In this document: piece by piece, positions 34,836 to 44,577 of the stretch | Layout of the letters: each line of letters begins with the position of its first letter | Numbering within the stretch: position 1 is the first letter of the stretch | Source: Rhizobium sp. R711 | GTDB lineage: Bacteria; Pseudomonadota; Alphaproteobacteria; Rhizobiales; Rhizobiaceae | Direction of reading: 5' to 3' | DNA length: 64,000 bases | NCBI RefSeq assembly: GCF_002211365.1 | Contig: NZ_LOKZ01000001.1 | Location: 124,001-188,000 of the forward strand | Made by a program: the position numbers and the translations under genes | The notes under the pieces: model-generated | Told to the model about the DNA's origin: nothing | What the model saw: the letters and a program-made list of their open reading frames with translations, nothing else | Database searches by the model: none

Positions 34836-35384
34836 CTTCGAAACCTCCGGTTCGAGGTCGCGACCATCGCGACCTGCTACGGCGGTCCAAAAGCCGGGCC
34901 TTGCGCGCCGGCCGGCACCCGCAAGGGCCGCAACGACAGTGGAGGACGGCAAAGCCGTTGCCGGCCGGCACGGGCCCGGCAGGACCTCAAAGCCGGGGCA
35001 GGACGCGAGGCGCGGGATCAGGGCGGATACGACAGGCAGGCAGACGAGCGTGTTCGGGTCGGAGGCGGAGCCCGCGACGCAGTCATTCCGCAAACGAATA
35101 GTTGCATTTCAGGCGGATAACCATCCCACCTGGGCGCGCAGACTGGGCTCATTCTCCCGTTGGCTTATAGGCAGCATCAGCAGCCTGACCGGGCCGAGAC
35201 ATCAACCGATCTGAACAGATGCACGGATAAGGATGGCCTCCCGCAAGGAAACGAGCGCCTTTACAGCTTCGGTCGGAAACAGGAAGAGGCTCGCTTCCTT
35301 CACGCGCAGAAGCTCATGACATCTGATTTTCGGTCCCGCACGGCGCGCATCGTGTATGTCCGCTCCAAGTGACGGTACGAAAAA
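34836..35384. other. Gene-free region upstream of ArdC
   Basis: No supportable gene. The half nearest ArdC is very G+C-rich with repeated CCGGC-type words and open frames in several phases. The half near the GH4 gene is less G+C-rich and has no recognisable motif. Together with the flanking pseudogenes it looks like decayed accessory DNA. Confidence 0.35.
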
Positions 35385-35409
35385 GGTCCCGCGGCAACGC
35401 CGCGGGACC
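35385..35409 (-). terminator. Rho-independent terminator of the alpha-galactoside operon
   Basis: A perfect 11-bp stem (GGTCCCGCGGC with GCCGCGGGACC, loop of three) lies 30 bases after the stop of the second GH4 gene. On the complement it is followed by a run of five T. It is the strongest terminator in the window. Confidence 0.92.
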
Positions 35410-35438
35410 TCATGTAGCCGTGACCGGGAGAGAGATGG

Positions 35439-36809
35439 TCAGGCGGCCTGAACCTTGCGGCCACTGCGCGCCCATGCCGGTAGCCAGTCGCCGTGGGCAG
35501 ACAGCAAATCGTCGACCATGGACCAGATCTGGTCGAGGTCGAGTTCTGCAGCCGTATGGGGGTCCATTATCGCGGCATGATAGATGTGCTCGCGATTTTC
35601 CGTCATCAGCGCGTGAACCGTCAATTCCTGGACGTTGATGTTGGTGCGGATCAGCGCCGTCAGCTGGGGTGGCAGGTCGCCGATGAAGGTTGGCTGGATA
35701 CCGGACGCATCAACGAGGCACGGCACTTCAGCAGCGCAGTTATGGGGCAGCGATGTGATGCAGCCATTGTTGCGGACGTTGCCGTAGATTACCGAGGGTT
35801 CGCCGGTCCAGACTGAATTGATGATCGACGACGCATATTCCTTCGACTGCTTGACCTCGATCTTGTCCGCCGAGCGATAGGCCTCCGCCTGCCCTTTCCA
35901 GCGCTCAATCTGCTCGATGCAGCGCTTCGGATATTCGTCGAGCGGAATACCGAATTTTTCGATCAGATCCTCGCGGCCTTCCTTGATAAAGTAGGGCGTG
36001 TACTCGGCGAAATGCTCCGAGCTTTCGGTGACGAAATAGCCGAGGCGCGTCAGCATCTCATAACGCACCTTGTTCGGGCAACGCGGGTTCCAGCCGGGCT
36101 TCGGCGCACGGCCTTCGCGGTAGGCGCGCACCAGGTCCGGATAGAGGTCCTTGTAAGACCCGTCCGCTTGGCGATGCTCGAACTTCAGATAAAACGCCAT
36201 GTGATTGATGCCGGCGGAGCGATAGCGGATCTCCTCGTAAGGAATGTCGAGGTCGTGGGCGAGTTCCATCGCGGTGCCCTGTACCGAATGGCAGAGGCCG
36301 ACCTGCTTGATCATCGGATATTTTTCCGCAATTGCCCAGGTATTGATCGCCATCGGGTTGACGTATTGCAGCATGATCGCCTCGGGGCAGACGGCAAGCA
36401 TGTCCTCGCAGATCTTCCAGAGATGCGGCACGGTGCGCAGACCGCGCATGATACCGCCAACGCCAAGTGTGTCGGCAATCGTCTGGCGCAGTCCGTATTT
36501 CTTGGGGATCTCGAAATCGGTCACCGTGCAGGGCTCGTAACCGCCGATCTGGAAGGCGACGACGACGAAGTCGGCACCATCAAGCGCCTTGCGCTGGTCG
36601 GAATAGGTCTGTGCCTTCGCCTTAACCCCAAGCGTAGAGATCAGCTTGTTGACGACAAGCGCGCTTTCTTCCAGGCGCTGTGGATTGATGTCCATCAATG
36701 CGATTGTTGCACCCGATAGCGCCGGACGTTGCAATACGTCACCGACAATGTTCTTCATGAAGACGGTGGAGCCTGCTCCGATAAATGTGATCTTGGGATT
36801 TCTTGCCAT
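35439..36809 (-). CDS. agaL2: GH4 alpha-galactosidase (MelA type), second operon copy
   Basis: A 456-residue NAD- and metal-dependent glycosidase. The ATG at 36809 has GGAGG upstream. Motifs: nucleotide-binding ITFIGAGSTVF at the N-terminus, ALMDINPQRLEES, the metal and substrate region YVNPMAINTWA, the metal-ligand Cys-His in GLCHSVQG, and GINHMAFYLKF. GH4 enzymes cleave by oxidation at C3 and elimination, with NAD and Mn. CHS-type members are usually alpha-galactosidases or alpha-galacturonidases. It is the last gene of the agp operon, which has another GH4 gene at its head. The symbol follows the S. meliloti layout and is less certain than the family. Confidence 0.88.
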   Translation of the reverse strand: MARNPKITFIGAGSTVFMKNIVGDVLQRPALSGATIALMDINPQRLEESALVVNKLISTLGVKAKAQTYSDQRKALDGADFVVVAFQIGGYEPCTVTDFEIPKKYGLRQTIADTLGVGGIMRGLRTVPHLWKICEDMLAVCPEAIMLQYVNPMAINTWAIAEKYPMIKQVGLCHSVQGTAMELAHDLDIPYEEIRYRSAGINHMAFYLKFEHRQADGSYKDLYPDLVRAYREGRAPKPGWNPRCPNKVRYEMLTRLGYFVTESSEHFAEYTPYFIKEGREDLIEKFGIPLDEYPKRCIEQIERWKGQAEAYRSADKIEVKQSKEYASSIINSVWTGEPSVIYGNVRNNGCITSLPHNCAAEVPCLVDASGIQPTFIGDLPPQLTALIRTNINVQELTVHALMTENREHIYHAAIMDPHTAAELDLDQIWSMVDDLLSAHGDWLPAWARSGRKVQAA

Positions 36810-36830
36810 AATAACCTCCGGCATGGGCAA

Positions 36831-38498
36831 TCAGGCTACCTCGAAAGCGGCTTTGACGAGCCGTTCGGTGTAGGCAGTCTTGGGATTGGTGAGAACGTCG
36901 TTGACGGGCCCCTCTTCCATGATCTTGCCATGCTGCATGACGATCACACGATGGCAGAGGGCACGCACGACCTTGAGGTCATGCGAGATGAAGAGGTAGC
37001 TGAGGCCGCGTTCGTCCTGCAGCTTGCGCAGCAGTTCTATGATTTGCGCTTGGACGGACAGATCGAGCGCCGACGTCGGCTCATCCAGCAGAATGAACTC
37101 GGGCTCCAGCGCGATGGCGCGAGCGATCGCGATGCGCTGGCGCTGCCCCCCGGAAAACTCGTGTGGAAAGCGCGACAGGATATTGCCTGGCATACCGGCT
37201 GCGACAAGCGCCTCGCGAACACGCTCGAGCCGCTCTGCCCTGGTCGCGCCCAGTTGGTTGACGATCAAGCCCTCCTCGATGATCTGGCCGATCGTCATAC
37301 GCGGATTGAGCGACGAGAACGGGTCTTGAAAGACGACCTGCATGCGCGAGCGCAATGGCCGCATCTCGGCCCGCGACTTGCCATGAATTGGGACCCTGTC
37401 GAAGAAGATCTCGCCGCCTTCCGGTTCGTTCAGTCGCAACAGAGCCTGTCCGAAAGTCGTCTTGCCAGAGCCAGATTCGCCGACAAGACCGAGCGTTTCG
37501 TGACGACGAAGCGTCAGGTTCAGGCTGTCGACGGCGACCAGTTCCTTCAGCTGCGGTTTGAAGAAGCTGCCATGGCGCATCATGAACGACACGCGGACCT
37601 TGCGCGCATCGAGAATAACATCTGAGCCTTCCGGCAACGGATTGGCCTGGCCGCGGGGCTCGGAGCCGAGCAAATGCTTGGTATAGGCGTGCTGCGGATT
37701 GGCAAAGAGCTGTTCGGTCGTGTTGTGCTCGCGCATTTCACCATGCTGCATGACGTAGACATAGTCGGAGAACTTGCGCACCACCGTGAGGTCGTGGGTG
37801 ATGAGGATCACCGCCATGCGCAGCTTGGTCTGGAGATTGCGAATGAGATTGAGGATCTGTGCCTGTACGGTGACGTCGAGCGCGGTTGTCGGCTCGTCTG
37901 CAATCAACACGTCAGGATCGTTGGCAAGGGCCATGGCGATCATCACACGCTGGCGCTGTCCGCCAGACAACTGATGCGGATACTGCATCAGGCGGGCTTC
38001 CGGATCGGGAATCTGGACATGCTTCAAGAGTTCAAGAGCCCTTGCCTCGGCTCGGCTGCGGCTAACCTTGCGGTGGACGCGGATCGCTTCGACGATCTGG
38101 CTGCCGACCGTGTAGATCGGGTTGAGCGAGCTCATCGGCTCCTGAAAGATCATCGAGATCCGATCGCCGCGCAATTTGCGGCGCCGACGCTCGGAAAATG
38201 TCAGGATGTTGTTGCCGTCATATTGGACGCTCGACCTGTCCGAGACGCTGGCACGCTTCGACAAAAGCCCCATGACCGTGCGGGCCGTCACGGATTTTCC
38301 GGAGCCGGACTCACCGACGATAGCAATGGTTTCGCCGCGGTAAAGCTGGAAGGAAACGTCCTTCACCGCATCGACGGTGCCGTGCTCGACCTTGAATTTG
38401 ACGCCGATATTACGCGCGTCGATAACGGGTTTTTCCGAATGCGCCTCGTGGTCGTGACGAACGGGCGGCGCGAAGGAATTGACCAGAGAGAGAGCCAT
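36831..38498 (-). CDS. agpD: Fused double ABC ATPase (OppD-OppF type) of the alpha-galactoside importer
   Basis: A 555-residue cytoplasmic protein that combines both ATPase halves of a dipeptide-type transporter. The first half has [18 protein letters not shown] and VLIADEP; the second has [18 protein letters not shown] and [12 protein letters not shown]. Each half ends with the Opp C-terminal extension (for example [15 protein letters not shown]). I prefer the ATG at 38498, eight bases after GAGG; a GTG and an ATG just upstream are also in frame. It follows the agpC-like permease without a gap and energises alpha-galactoside uptake. Fusion of the two halves is common in rhizobial sugar members of this family. 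Confidence 0.92.
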   Translation of the reverse strand: MALSLVNSFAPPVRHDHEAHSEKPVIDARNIGVKFKVEHGTVDAVKDVSFQLYRGETIAIVGESGSGKSVTARTVMGLLSKRASVSDRSSVQYDGNNILTFSERRRRKLRGDRISMIFQEPMSSLNPIYTVGSQIVEAIRVHRKVSRSRAEARALELLKHVQIPDPEARLMQYPHQLSGGQRQRVMIAMALANDPDVLIADEPTTALDVTVQAQILNLIRNLQTKLRMAVILITHDLTVVRKFSDYVYVMQHGEMREHNTTEQLFANPQHAYTKHLLGSEPRGQANPLPEGSDVILDARKVRVSFMMRHGSFFKPQLKELVAVDSLNLTLRRHETLGLVGESGSGKTTFGQALLRLNEPEGGEIFFDRVPIHGKSRAEMRPLRSRMQVVFQDPFSSLNPRMTIGQIIEEGLIVNQLGATRAERLERVREALVAAGMPGNILSRFPHEFSGGQRQRIAIARAIALEPEFILLDEPTSALDLSVQAQIIELLRKLQDERGLSYLFISHDLKVVRALCHRVIVMQHGKIMEEGPVNDVLTNPKTAYTERLVKAAFEVA

Positions 38499-38508
38499 CT
38501 TCATCACC

Positions 38509-39639
38509 TCAATAGGGATCTACCGCGTCGCGCAGACCGTCACCCAACGCATTGAAGGCAAAGACGGTGACGAGCACGAAGCCGACGGGGGCCAAAATCC
38601 AGGGATAGGTCCCGATGACCGAGTAATTTGCGGTGTCCTGAAGCATAAGGCCCCAGGAGATCAACGGCGGCTTGACGGCGAAGCCGAGGAAGCCGAGGAA
38701 CGATTCCAGCAGCACGACGCTTGGAATATGCAATGTGACCGCTACGATCACGTGGCTCATTACGTTGGGGAAGATGTGCTGAAAGATGATGCGCCGGTCA
38801 GTTGCGCCGACCGCCATGGCCGCACGGACGTAGTCGATGCGGGCAAGCGCCAGCGTCTTTCCGCGGACCTCGCGCGACATCTGCGCCCAACCGAGTGCGG
38901 ACATAACGACAATGACGAAAGCCAGAAAGACGTTCGTTGGAGCGGTAACCGGAATAAGCGACGTCAGAGCCAGATAGAGAGGCAATTGCGGGAAGGCCAG
39001 AACGATCTCCACGAAGCGCTGTACCCAGGCATCGAACGTTCCGCCGAAATAGCCGGAAACCATGCCGACCGTCGTGCCGACAAGCGTGACGATGAAGACC
39101 ACCGTCAGTGCGATCATCAGCGAGATGCGAGAGCCGATGACGGCGCGCGACAGGATGTCACGGCCAAACTTGTCGGTTCCGAGGAAGTGGACCGGCTGGC
39201 CGTCGACAGACCCGAAGAAATGCCGATTGGCCGGGATGAGGCCGAGCAGATCGTACTCGGCTCCCTTGACGAAAAAGCCGAGATAACGCGGATTGTCATA
39301 GTCCGGCCCGACAATCGGCTGGAAGGTGACGGGATCGAGTTCTTCGGATTCCCCAAGCGCATAGACGCGCGCCGGATAGGCGAAGGTGCCGTCTTTGTCG
39401 CGAAAGCTGATAAGCTGTGGTGGTGCAAAACCGACGTCGGTCGTCTTGGGATCCATCGGCGCGAAGAAATCCGCAAAGACTGCCATAAGAAGCAGCAGGC
39501 CAACGAGGACGAGACCCATCATGCCGGTCCAGGAACGTCTCAGCCGGCGCCAGACGAGCGCAAGATAGCTTTCGTTGCCATGCGGCGCGTTGACGGCGAC
39601 TTCATGAGGCGGGGGTGGTGCGGAATCAAAGGCGAGCAT
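38509..39639 (-). CDS. agpC: ABC transporter permease (DppC type) of the alpha-galactoside importer
   Basis: A 376-residue inner-membrane permease. The start at 39639 overlaps the region just after the agpB stop and has AGGAG upstream. A proline-rich cytoplasmic N-terminus precedes the first membrane segment (MMGLVLVGLLLLMAVFADFF). A periplasmic loop of about 110 residues follows, longer than in typical DppC proteins, then five segments with the EAA-like loop (IDYVRAAMAVGATDRRIIFQHI). It forms the channel with the DppB-type permease. Similarity is to dipeptide-type permeases, but the operon content points to melibiose and raffinose as substrates. Confidence 0.9.
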   Translation of the reverse strand: MLAFDSAPPPPHEVAVNAPHGNESYLALVWRRLRRSWTGMMGLVLVGLLLLMAVFADFFAPMDPKTTDVGFAPPQLISFRDKDGTFAYPARVYALGESEELDPVTFQPIVGPDYDNPRYLGFFVKGAEYDLLGLIPANRHFFGSVDGQPVHFLGTDKFGRDILSRAVIGSRISLMIALTVVFIVTLVGTTVGMVSGYFGGTFDAWVQRFVEIVLAFPQLPLYLALTSLIPVTAPTNVFLAFVIVVMSALGWAQMSREVRGKTLALARIDYVRAAMAVGATDRRIIFQHIFPNVMSHVIVAVTLHIPSVVLLESFLGFLGFAVKPPLISWGLMLQDTANYSVIGTYPWILAPVGFVLVTVFAFNALGDGLRDAVDPY

Positions 39640-39640
39640 A

Positions 39641-40648
39641 TCAGGCTCCTGCGTACTGGCGGACACGTGGGTCCAGCATGGCAAGCAGCATATCGGCGAT
39701 AATGTTGCCAACGATCAGTGTTGCCGAAAGGACCATCATGAAGGTGGCCGTGACATAGACATCGCCGACCGCCATTGAACCGACGATCGCCGGCCCGACG
39801 GTCGGCAGCGAAAAGATGATCGCCGTCTCGATTTCGCCCGTCAGCATGTAGGGAAGCACGACACCCTGGTACATGACGAGCGGGTGCAGCGCGTTCGGTA
39901 CGGCATGGCGCATGACGACCGCCCCACCCGACAATCCCTTGGCGCGAGCCGTTTCGACATACTGGGCGTTCAGCGTATCGAGCAAATTGCCGCGCATGAC
40001 GCGCATGTTGTAGGCGAGGCCACCGAAGGTGGCAATCGCGACGACAGGCCAGACATGGCTGACGAGGTCGACGAATTTCGCCCACGACCATGGCGCTCCA
40101 CCAAATTGCGGCGAGAAGAAACTGCCAATTTCCGAGACGTTGAACTGGAACACAAGCAGATAGACGATGATCAGCGCCATGAGGAAGCGCGGCACCGTCA
40201 TGCCAAGGAAGGAAACGCCTGAGAGCAAACTGTCGATCCAGCTGTACTGCCGGGTAGCTGCCCAGATGCCGAAACCGATGCCGAGCACTGATGCGAAGAT
40301 GTGGCAGACCAAGGCCAACGCCAGCGTGCGCGGCAGGCGCTCGGCCACCACGTCGGCGACAGGCTTGTTGTAGAACATGCTGTAGCCGAAATCGCCTTGG
40401 GTCACGATGCCTTTGATCCAGTTGATATACTGGATGACCATCGGCTGATCGAGGCCATGGGCGATACGATAGGCCTGAGCCTGTTCGTCAGCCTGAGCAA
40501 ACGAGGCGCCACTTTGATTGATCAGCTGCGAACGGATGTAGTCAGCATAGTCACCGGGCGGAGCCTGGATAATCACGAAGGTCACCATGCTCAAAATGAT
40601 GAGAACCGGGATCGCAGAGGCTATGCGCACGAGCAGGAAACGTAACAT
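39641..40648 (-). CDS. agpB: ABC transporter permease (DppB type) of the alpha-galactoside importer
   Basis: A 335-residue permease with the N-terminal DppB signature (LRFLLVRIASAIPVLIILSM, then TFVIIQAPPGDY) and six hydrophobic segments. The conserved EAA-like loop is YVETARAKGLSGGAVVMRHA near residue 225. Its stop is one base from the start of the next permease gene. It lies 112 bases downstream of the binding-protein gene, with a G+C-rich hairpin in between. The DppB/DppC pair with a large binding protein is the arrangement of the peptide/nickel family that rhizobia use for some oligosaccharides. Confidence 0.92.
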   Translation of the reverse strand: MLRFLLVRIASAIPVLIILSMVTFVIIQAPPGDYADYIRSQLINQSGASFAQADEQAQAYRIAHGLDQPMVIQYINWIKGIVTQGDFGYSMFYNKPVADVVAERLPRTLALALVCHIFASVLGIGFGIWAATRQYSWIDSLLSGVSFLGMTVPRFLMALIIVYLLVFQFNVSEIGSFFSPQFGGAPWSWAKFVDLVSHVWPVVAIATFGGLAYNMRVMRGNLLDTLNAQYVETARAKGLSGGAVVMRHAVPNALHPLVMYQGVVLPYMLTGEIETAIIFSLPTVGPAIVGSMAVGDVYVTATFMMVLSATLIVGNIIADMLLAMLDPRVRQYAGA

Positions 40649-40712
40649 CGGACGATTCGCTTCTCCTTGCCGCCAGTTGCGCCTGTCGGTGCTGCCGGCT
40701 TGTTGATATTGC

Positions 40713-40737
40713 CCGGCCGCGCTTCACGCGCGACCGG
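40713..40737 (-). promoter_or_regulatory. Intercistronic hairpin between agpA and agpB
   Basis: On the complement a 10-bp stem with one G-U pair (CCGGTCGCGC with GCGCGGCCGG) closes a 5-base loop. No T run follows, so it is more likely an mRNA-stabilising or attenuating structure that favours binding-protein expression than a full terminator. Confidence 0.55.
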
Positions 40738-40760
40738 CATTTTCAGTTGGGAGGTGACTC

Positions 40761-42848
40761 TTACTTAACCGGACCCTTGTCACCGGGCTTGCCGGGCAGT
40801 TGAGCTGGAAACAGCTCGTATTTGCCCTGCTTGTCGGCGGCCACCCACAGACGTTCGCGGATGACGGAGTCCTCGGCCCAGTTGAACATGAAGATCGGGG
40901 TACCCTCCGGCACATTCGAGAAGCGCTTGTTGATGATCAGCGCACCCGGATATTCCGTGAGGCCAACTGTGTCGACATTTTCTGTAGCAACCTTCTGGTA
41001 CTGCTTCATGAGCTCGACGCGCTCGCTGTTGTCCTGGCTGGCCTGGAACTTGGTGACGATATCGACCAGCTTTTCTTCGTAGGGCATCAGGTCGACTTTG
41101 CCATCCTTGCCAGCACGATGCTGCCAACTTGTACGCGGACCGAGGGGCGCAAGCTGTTCGGTGTTTTGCACGACTGAGGCAAGTTCGGGCGAGCTGCGCT
41201 GGATCAGCCAGTCAAAGCGGCCGGCGTAGTGGGCATCGTCACGCTTCGTGCCGTCCAGGGCATTCAGAATGACTTTCAGGCCAAGTTTTTCCATCTGTCC
41301 GATGACACCTTCGGCAAGGCTCTTGTCGGTGGTGTACTGATTGTTGACCAGCAGCACGATCTCGACGTTTTTGCCGCCTTCAGTGCCTGCCGGGAAGTTG
41401 ACGAAGCCGTCACCATCGGTGTCCTTCAGGCCTGTCTTGGCGAGCAAATCCTTGGCGCCCTTCAAGTCAAAGGGATAGTAAACCACGGACTTGCGATCGT
41501 AGAAGCTCGTGCCCGACGAGATGCCGCCGGGATAGATCGCCGTGAACGGCCCCTTGACCAGCGAGTCGCCGATCGCCTTGCGATCGAGGCCCATGGTGAC
41601 CGCCTTTCGGAAGTCTTCACTGCGGTTCAGTTCGCGGACCGCCTGACCACGCGCATCGGGATCGCCCCAGCCGTTCGCGGAAAGGTTCATGCGCAGATTG
41701 TAGCCGATCAGACGAGGGCCGAAGGCAAGACGCGCCGGCGCGGACTTTTCGGCAGCGCGCTTCAGCGATGCCACGAAGTTCTCAGGCTGCTCCAGGTTGG
41801 AAAAATCGCCGGAGCCGGCAACAGCCTGCACGTCACGGTCTGCCCAGGTCGACAGCTTGTAGTGCAGTTCGTTGAGATAAGGCAGCTGATTGCCCTTTTC
41901 GTCGACCTTCCAGTAATAGGGGTTGCGACGCATCACGATGATGTCGTCGGGACGATATTCCACCGGCACCCAGGCGCCCATCACCGGCATGTTCATGAAT
42001 TCCGGCGGGAAGGCATTCTTGAACTGGTCATAGGTGTTCTTGGAATACTTCGGATGCTGCGGCTTCAAGATATGCGACGGGCCCGGGCAGAAGCTCGGGT
42101 AGGCCATGGTATAGAGATACTGCTTCGGGAAGGCATCCTTGAAGGTCCACTCGATCGTGTAATCGTCGATCTTCTTAAGTGTCGTTCCTTCGCCGAACGC
42201 TTCCGGCGACGCACCGCCACCGAGCGGCGAGACGTTCGGATCGATGACTTCGTCATCCCAGTAGAACATGATGTCGTCAGCGTTAAAGGGTGCGCCATCG
42301 GACCATTTCGCCCCTTCGACGAGATGCATGGTCAGCGTGTGGCCATCCTTTGACCACTCCCAGCTCCTGGCGAGGTTCGGAAGCGGTTCGGTATCCTTCG
42401 CCTGCACCTGGAAGAGCGGCGCCGTGCGCGTCAGGCATTCCGACAGGCCGATGTCGATGCCGCCCCAACCCTGGGTCTGGCCAGCACCATAGTTCCATCC
42501 TTCCGGGCGACCACCGATGACGTGACGCATGGTGTCGCCATAGACGCCGACGCCGTCGGCCATGTTTTCGGTCTTGAAGACGAGCGGCTCCTTGGGAAGG
42601 CGGTCCTTGACGGGGGGCAGCTTGCCAGTCGCGACGAAGTTCTTCGTCACCCAATCCGGCTCGTGATATTCAGGCAAGGCCTTGAATTCCTCAATGGAAT
42701 CCCTGGAGACATACTTGATCTTGCCCTCCGCCGGGAACGGCGGCGGTGCAGGCGGTACGGTTGGCTCAGAGGCGTAGGCGCTCAGGGCCGAAACGGAGAC
42801 GCTGAGCGCCAGTCCGGCCGTAATGCCAATGTTGCGGAAATTTCTCAT
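40761..42848 (-). CDS. agpA: Periplasmic alpha-galactoside-binding protein (family 5 type)
   Basis: A 695-residue binding protein, large even for the peptide/oligosaccharide family. GGGAGA precedes the ATG at 42848. The signal peptide ends near ALSAYA (about residue 26). The mature protein starts with a Pro-rich stretch (TVPPAPPPFPAEG). Family-5 landmarks include NLARSWEWSKDGHTLTMHL, EGAKWSDGAPFNADDIMFYW and MVLRRNPYYWK-like IVMRRNPYYWKVDEKGNQLPY. Gage and Long described AgpA of S. meliloti as a protein of this type needed for melibiose and raffinose use. The matching operon here (two GH4 enzymes, AraC activator) supports orthology. Confidence 0.88.
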   Translation of the reverse strand: MRNFRNIGITAGLALSVSVSALSAYASEPTVPPAPPPFPAEGKIKYVSRDSIEEFKALPEYHEPDWVTKNFVATGKLPPVKDRLPKEPLVFKTENMADGVGVYGDTMRHVIGGRPEGWNYGAGQTQGWGGIDIGLSECLTRTAPLFQVQAKDTEPLPNLARSWEWSKDGHTLTMHLVEGAKWSDGAPFNADDIMFYWDDEVIDPNVSPLGGGASPEAFGEGTTLKKIDDYTIEWTFKDAFPKQYLYTMAYPSFCPGPSHILKPQHPKYSKNTYDQFKNAFPPEFMNMPVMGAWVPVEYRPDDIIVMRRNPYYWKVDEKGNQLPYLNELHYKLSTWADRDVQAVAGSGDFSNLEQPENFVASLKRAAEKSAPARLAFGPRLIGYNLRMNLSANGWGDPDARGQAVRELNRSEDFRKAVTMGLDRKAIGDSLVKGPFTAIYPGGISSGTSFYDRKSVVYYPFDLKGAKDLLAKTGLKDTDGDGFVNFPAGTEGGKNVEIVLLVNNQYTTDKSLAEGVIGQMEKLGLKVILNALDGTKRDDAHYAGRFDWLIQRSSPELASVVQNTEQLAPLGPRTSWQHRAGKDGKVDLMPYEEKLVDIVTKFQASQDNSERVELMKQYQKVATENVDTVGLTEYPGALIINKRFSNVPEGTPIFMFNWAEDSVIRERLWVAADKQGKYELFPAQLPGKPGDKGPVK

Positions 42849-42969
42849 CGTTTCTCCCTCTTGTTTCAGGGCGCCTTCAGCGGCCCCGCTTCTCCTCAAA
42901 CGATCCGGCGACAGGCTTGTGAGCGATGGGCTCCCTCCCGGAGCCTATCGTCGCCTGTTTGCCGGCATT

Positions 42970-44436
42970 TCATACCGCCTGCTTGTGGGCAGCCTTTTCG
43001 GCACGCAACTCCTCGATCGAGCGGATGTTGCGGCGAGCTGCGCCTGCCCACTCACGGGTCTCGACGGTCGACTTCGAAAGCCGTTCCTTGGCAGCTTGAA
43101 CGGCATTGGCATATTGCGGCAACCATCTGGCCTGGGCGACGACCATCTCGTCGACCATCTGCCAGACCTCTTCCGGGGTGGCGACCGCACCGACCAGCGG
43201 GTCGTGCAGGACGGCAAGCTTCAACAGATCGATATCGCCGCTAACAGCTGCATGAACCGACATGCGCTGGACGTTGATCGAGGCCATGCAGGTGGCAGCA
43301 CATGCCTCCGGGATGGTAATGCCCGAGACCATGTTTATGCCAAAGCGGTCGACGAAGCCTGGCGATTCGATGATCGCATCGGAGGGCAGATTGGTGATGA
43401 CACCGTTGTTCTTCAGGTTGAAATGCCCGCGGTAAACACGTCCGGTTTCCAGTGCCTCGAGAATATGGCTTGCATGCTCGTTGGAACGCCTGGACGGATC
43501 GATCGGTTTGGACGCCGATTCGAGGAATTGCGGGAATTCGGTTTCGAACCAGTTGCGGGTCTCAGTCGAGTGCCTGAGATAGCCGCCGGTTTCGCCGTGG
43601 ATCCAGTCGGACATGTCGATCCACCTGGTGATCTCCTCCGGGCGCTTGCGATACCAGGGGAGGTATTCCGACAGATGGCCGTTGCTTTCGGTGGAGTAGA
43701 CGCCGAAGCGCTTCAAGACGTCGATACGCAGCTTTTCCTGCTGGGAGAAGACCGGATGTGCCTCGAACGCTGCGATCAGCTCGTCCTTACCGATCTTGCG
43801 CCCGTTCAGACGCAGATCCACGAACCAGGTCTGATGATTGATGCCAGAGCAGATATAGTCGAGCTCGGCAGGCGATTTTGCGCCGAGTACCTCGGCGATC
43901 TGTTCGGCGCCATGCTGGACGCCGTGGCAAAGCCCGACCGTGTCGACCTTGCCGTATTCGATCGCGGCCCAGGTGTTCATTGCCATCGGATTGGCATAGT
44001 TCAGGAACTTTGCACCCGGCTCGGCCACTTCGCGGATGTCTTTGCAGAAATCGAGAATGACTGGAATATTGCGCTGGCCGTAGAGGATGCCGCCGGCGCA
44101 GATCGTATCGCCGACGCACTGGTCGATGCCATATTTCAACGGAATGCGGATGTCGTCGGCATAGGCTTCCAGGCCGCCAACGCGCACGCAGCTGATGATA
44201 TAGCGCGCTCCCGTCAGCGCCTGGCGTCGGTTGGTCGTCGCTGTCACCTTGGTCGGCAGCTTGTTGGAAGAAACGATCGTGTCGAGGATCTGCTTGATCA
44301 TCTGCAGATTGTGCTCGCTCATGTCGGTAAGCGCGAACTCAACGTCCTGGAACTCCGGCACGCAGAGGATGTCGGTAAACAGTTTTTTCGTGAAGCCGAC
44401 GCTGCCTGCGCCGATGATAGCGATTTTGAAACTCAT
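42970..44436 (-). CDS. agaL1: GH4 alpha-galactosidase-like enzyme, first operon gene
   Basis: A 488-residue GH4 enzyme. The ATG at 44436 places the nucleotide-binding motif (KIAIIGAGSVGFTKKLFTD) at residue 4; a longer frame would add 30 residues with no support. Further motifs: ALTDMSEHNLQM, YANPMAMNTWA, GLCHGVQHGAEQIA (metal-ligand Cys and His) and GINHQTWFVDL. It differs from the enzyme at the other end of the operon, notably CHG against CHS, and may prefer another alpha-galactoside or alpha-galacturonide. It is the first gene of the operon, divergent from the AraC-type gene, with 121 bases before agpA. Confidence 0.87.
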   Translation of the reverse strand: MSFKIAIIGAGSVGFTKKLFTDILCVPEFQDVEFALTDMSEHNLQMIKQILDTIVSSNKLPTKVTATTNRRQALTGARYIISCVRVGGLEAYADDIRIPLKYGIDQCVGDTICAGGILYGQRNIPVILDFCKDIREVAEPGAKFLNYANPMAMNTWAAIEYGKVDTVGLCHGVQHGAEQIAEVLGAKSPAELDYICSGINHQTWFVDLRLNGRKIGKDELIAAFEAHPVFSQQEKLRIDVLKRFGVYSTESNGHLSEYLPWYRKRPEEITRWIDMSDWIHGETGGYLRHSTETRNWFETEFPQFLESASKPIDPSRRSNEHASHILEALETGRVYRGHFNLKNNGVITNLPSDAIIESPGFVDRFGINMVSGITIPEACAATCMASINVQRMSVHAAVSGDIDLLKLAVLHDPLVGAVATPEEVWQMVDEMVVAQARWLPQYANAVQAAKERLSKSTVETREWAGAARRNIRSIEELRAEKAAHKQAV

Positions 44437-44577
44437 GACCTTTGCCTCGATGCGATCAAATTGCCGGCGCTGAAGGATGAGAAGAAGAATAAGACGCGGG
44501 CTTGCGCTCGGCGCCAAAAAAGGCAAGAAATCCGGCCTGTTCTCCTCCCCGCCGCTCCTCTATGCTGGCGGTGTTCT

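Noticed and set aside
34836..35093. 86-residue N-terminal extension of ArdC
   Set aside because: It is low-complexity and Pro/Arg/Ala-rich, without ribosome site, and ArdC proteins start at the DIYSRIT region.
38479..39702. 407-codon plus-strand open frame
   Set aside because: It is antisense to the DppC-type permease; highly charged, without ribosome site or motif.
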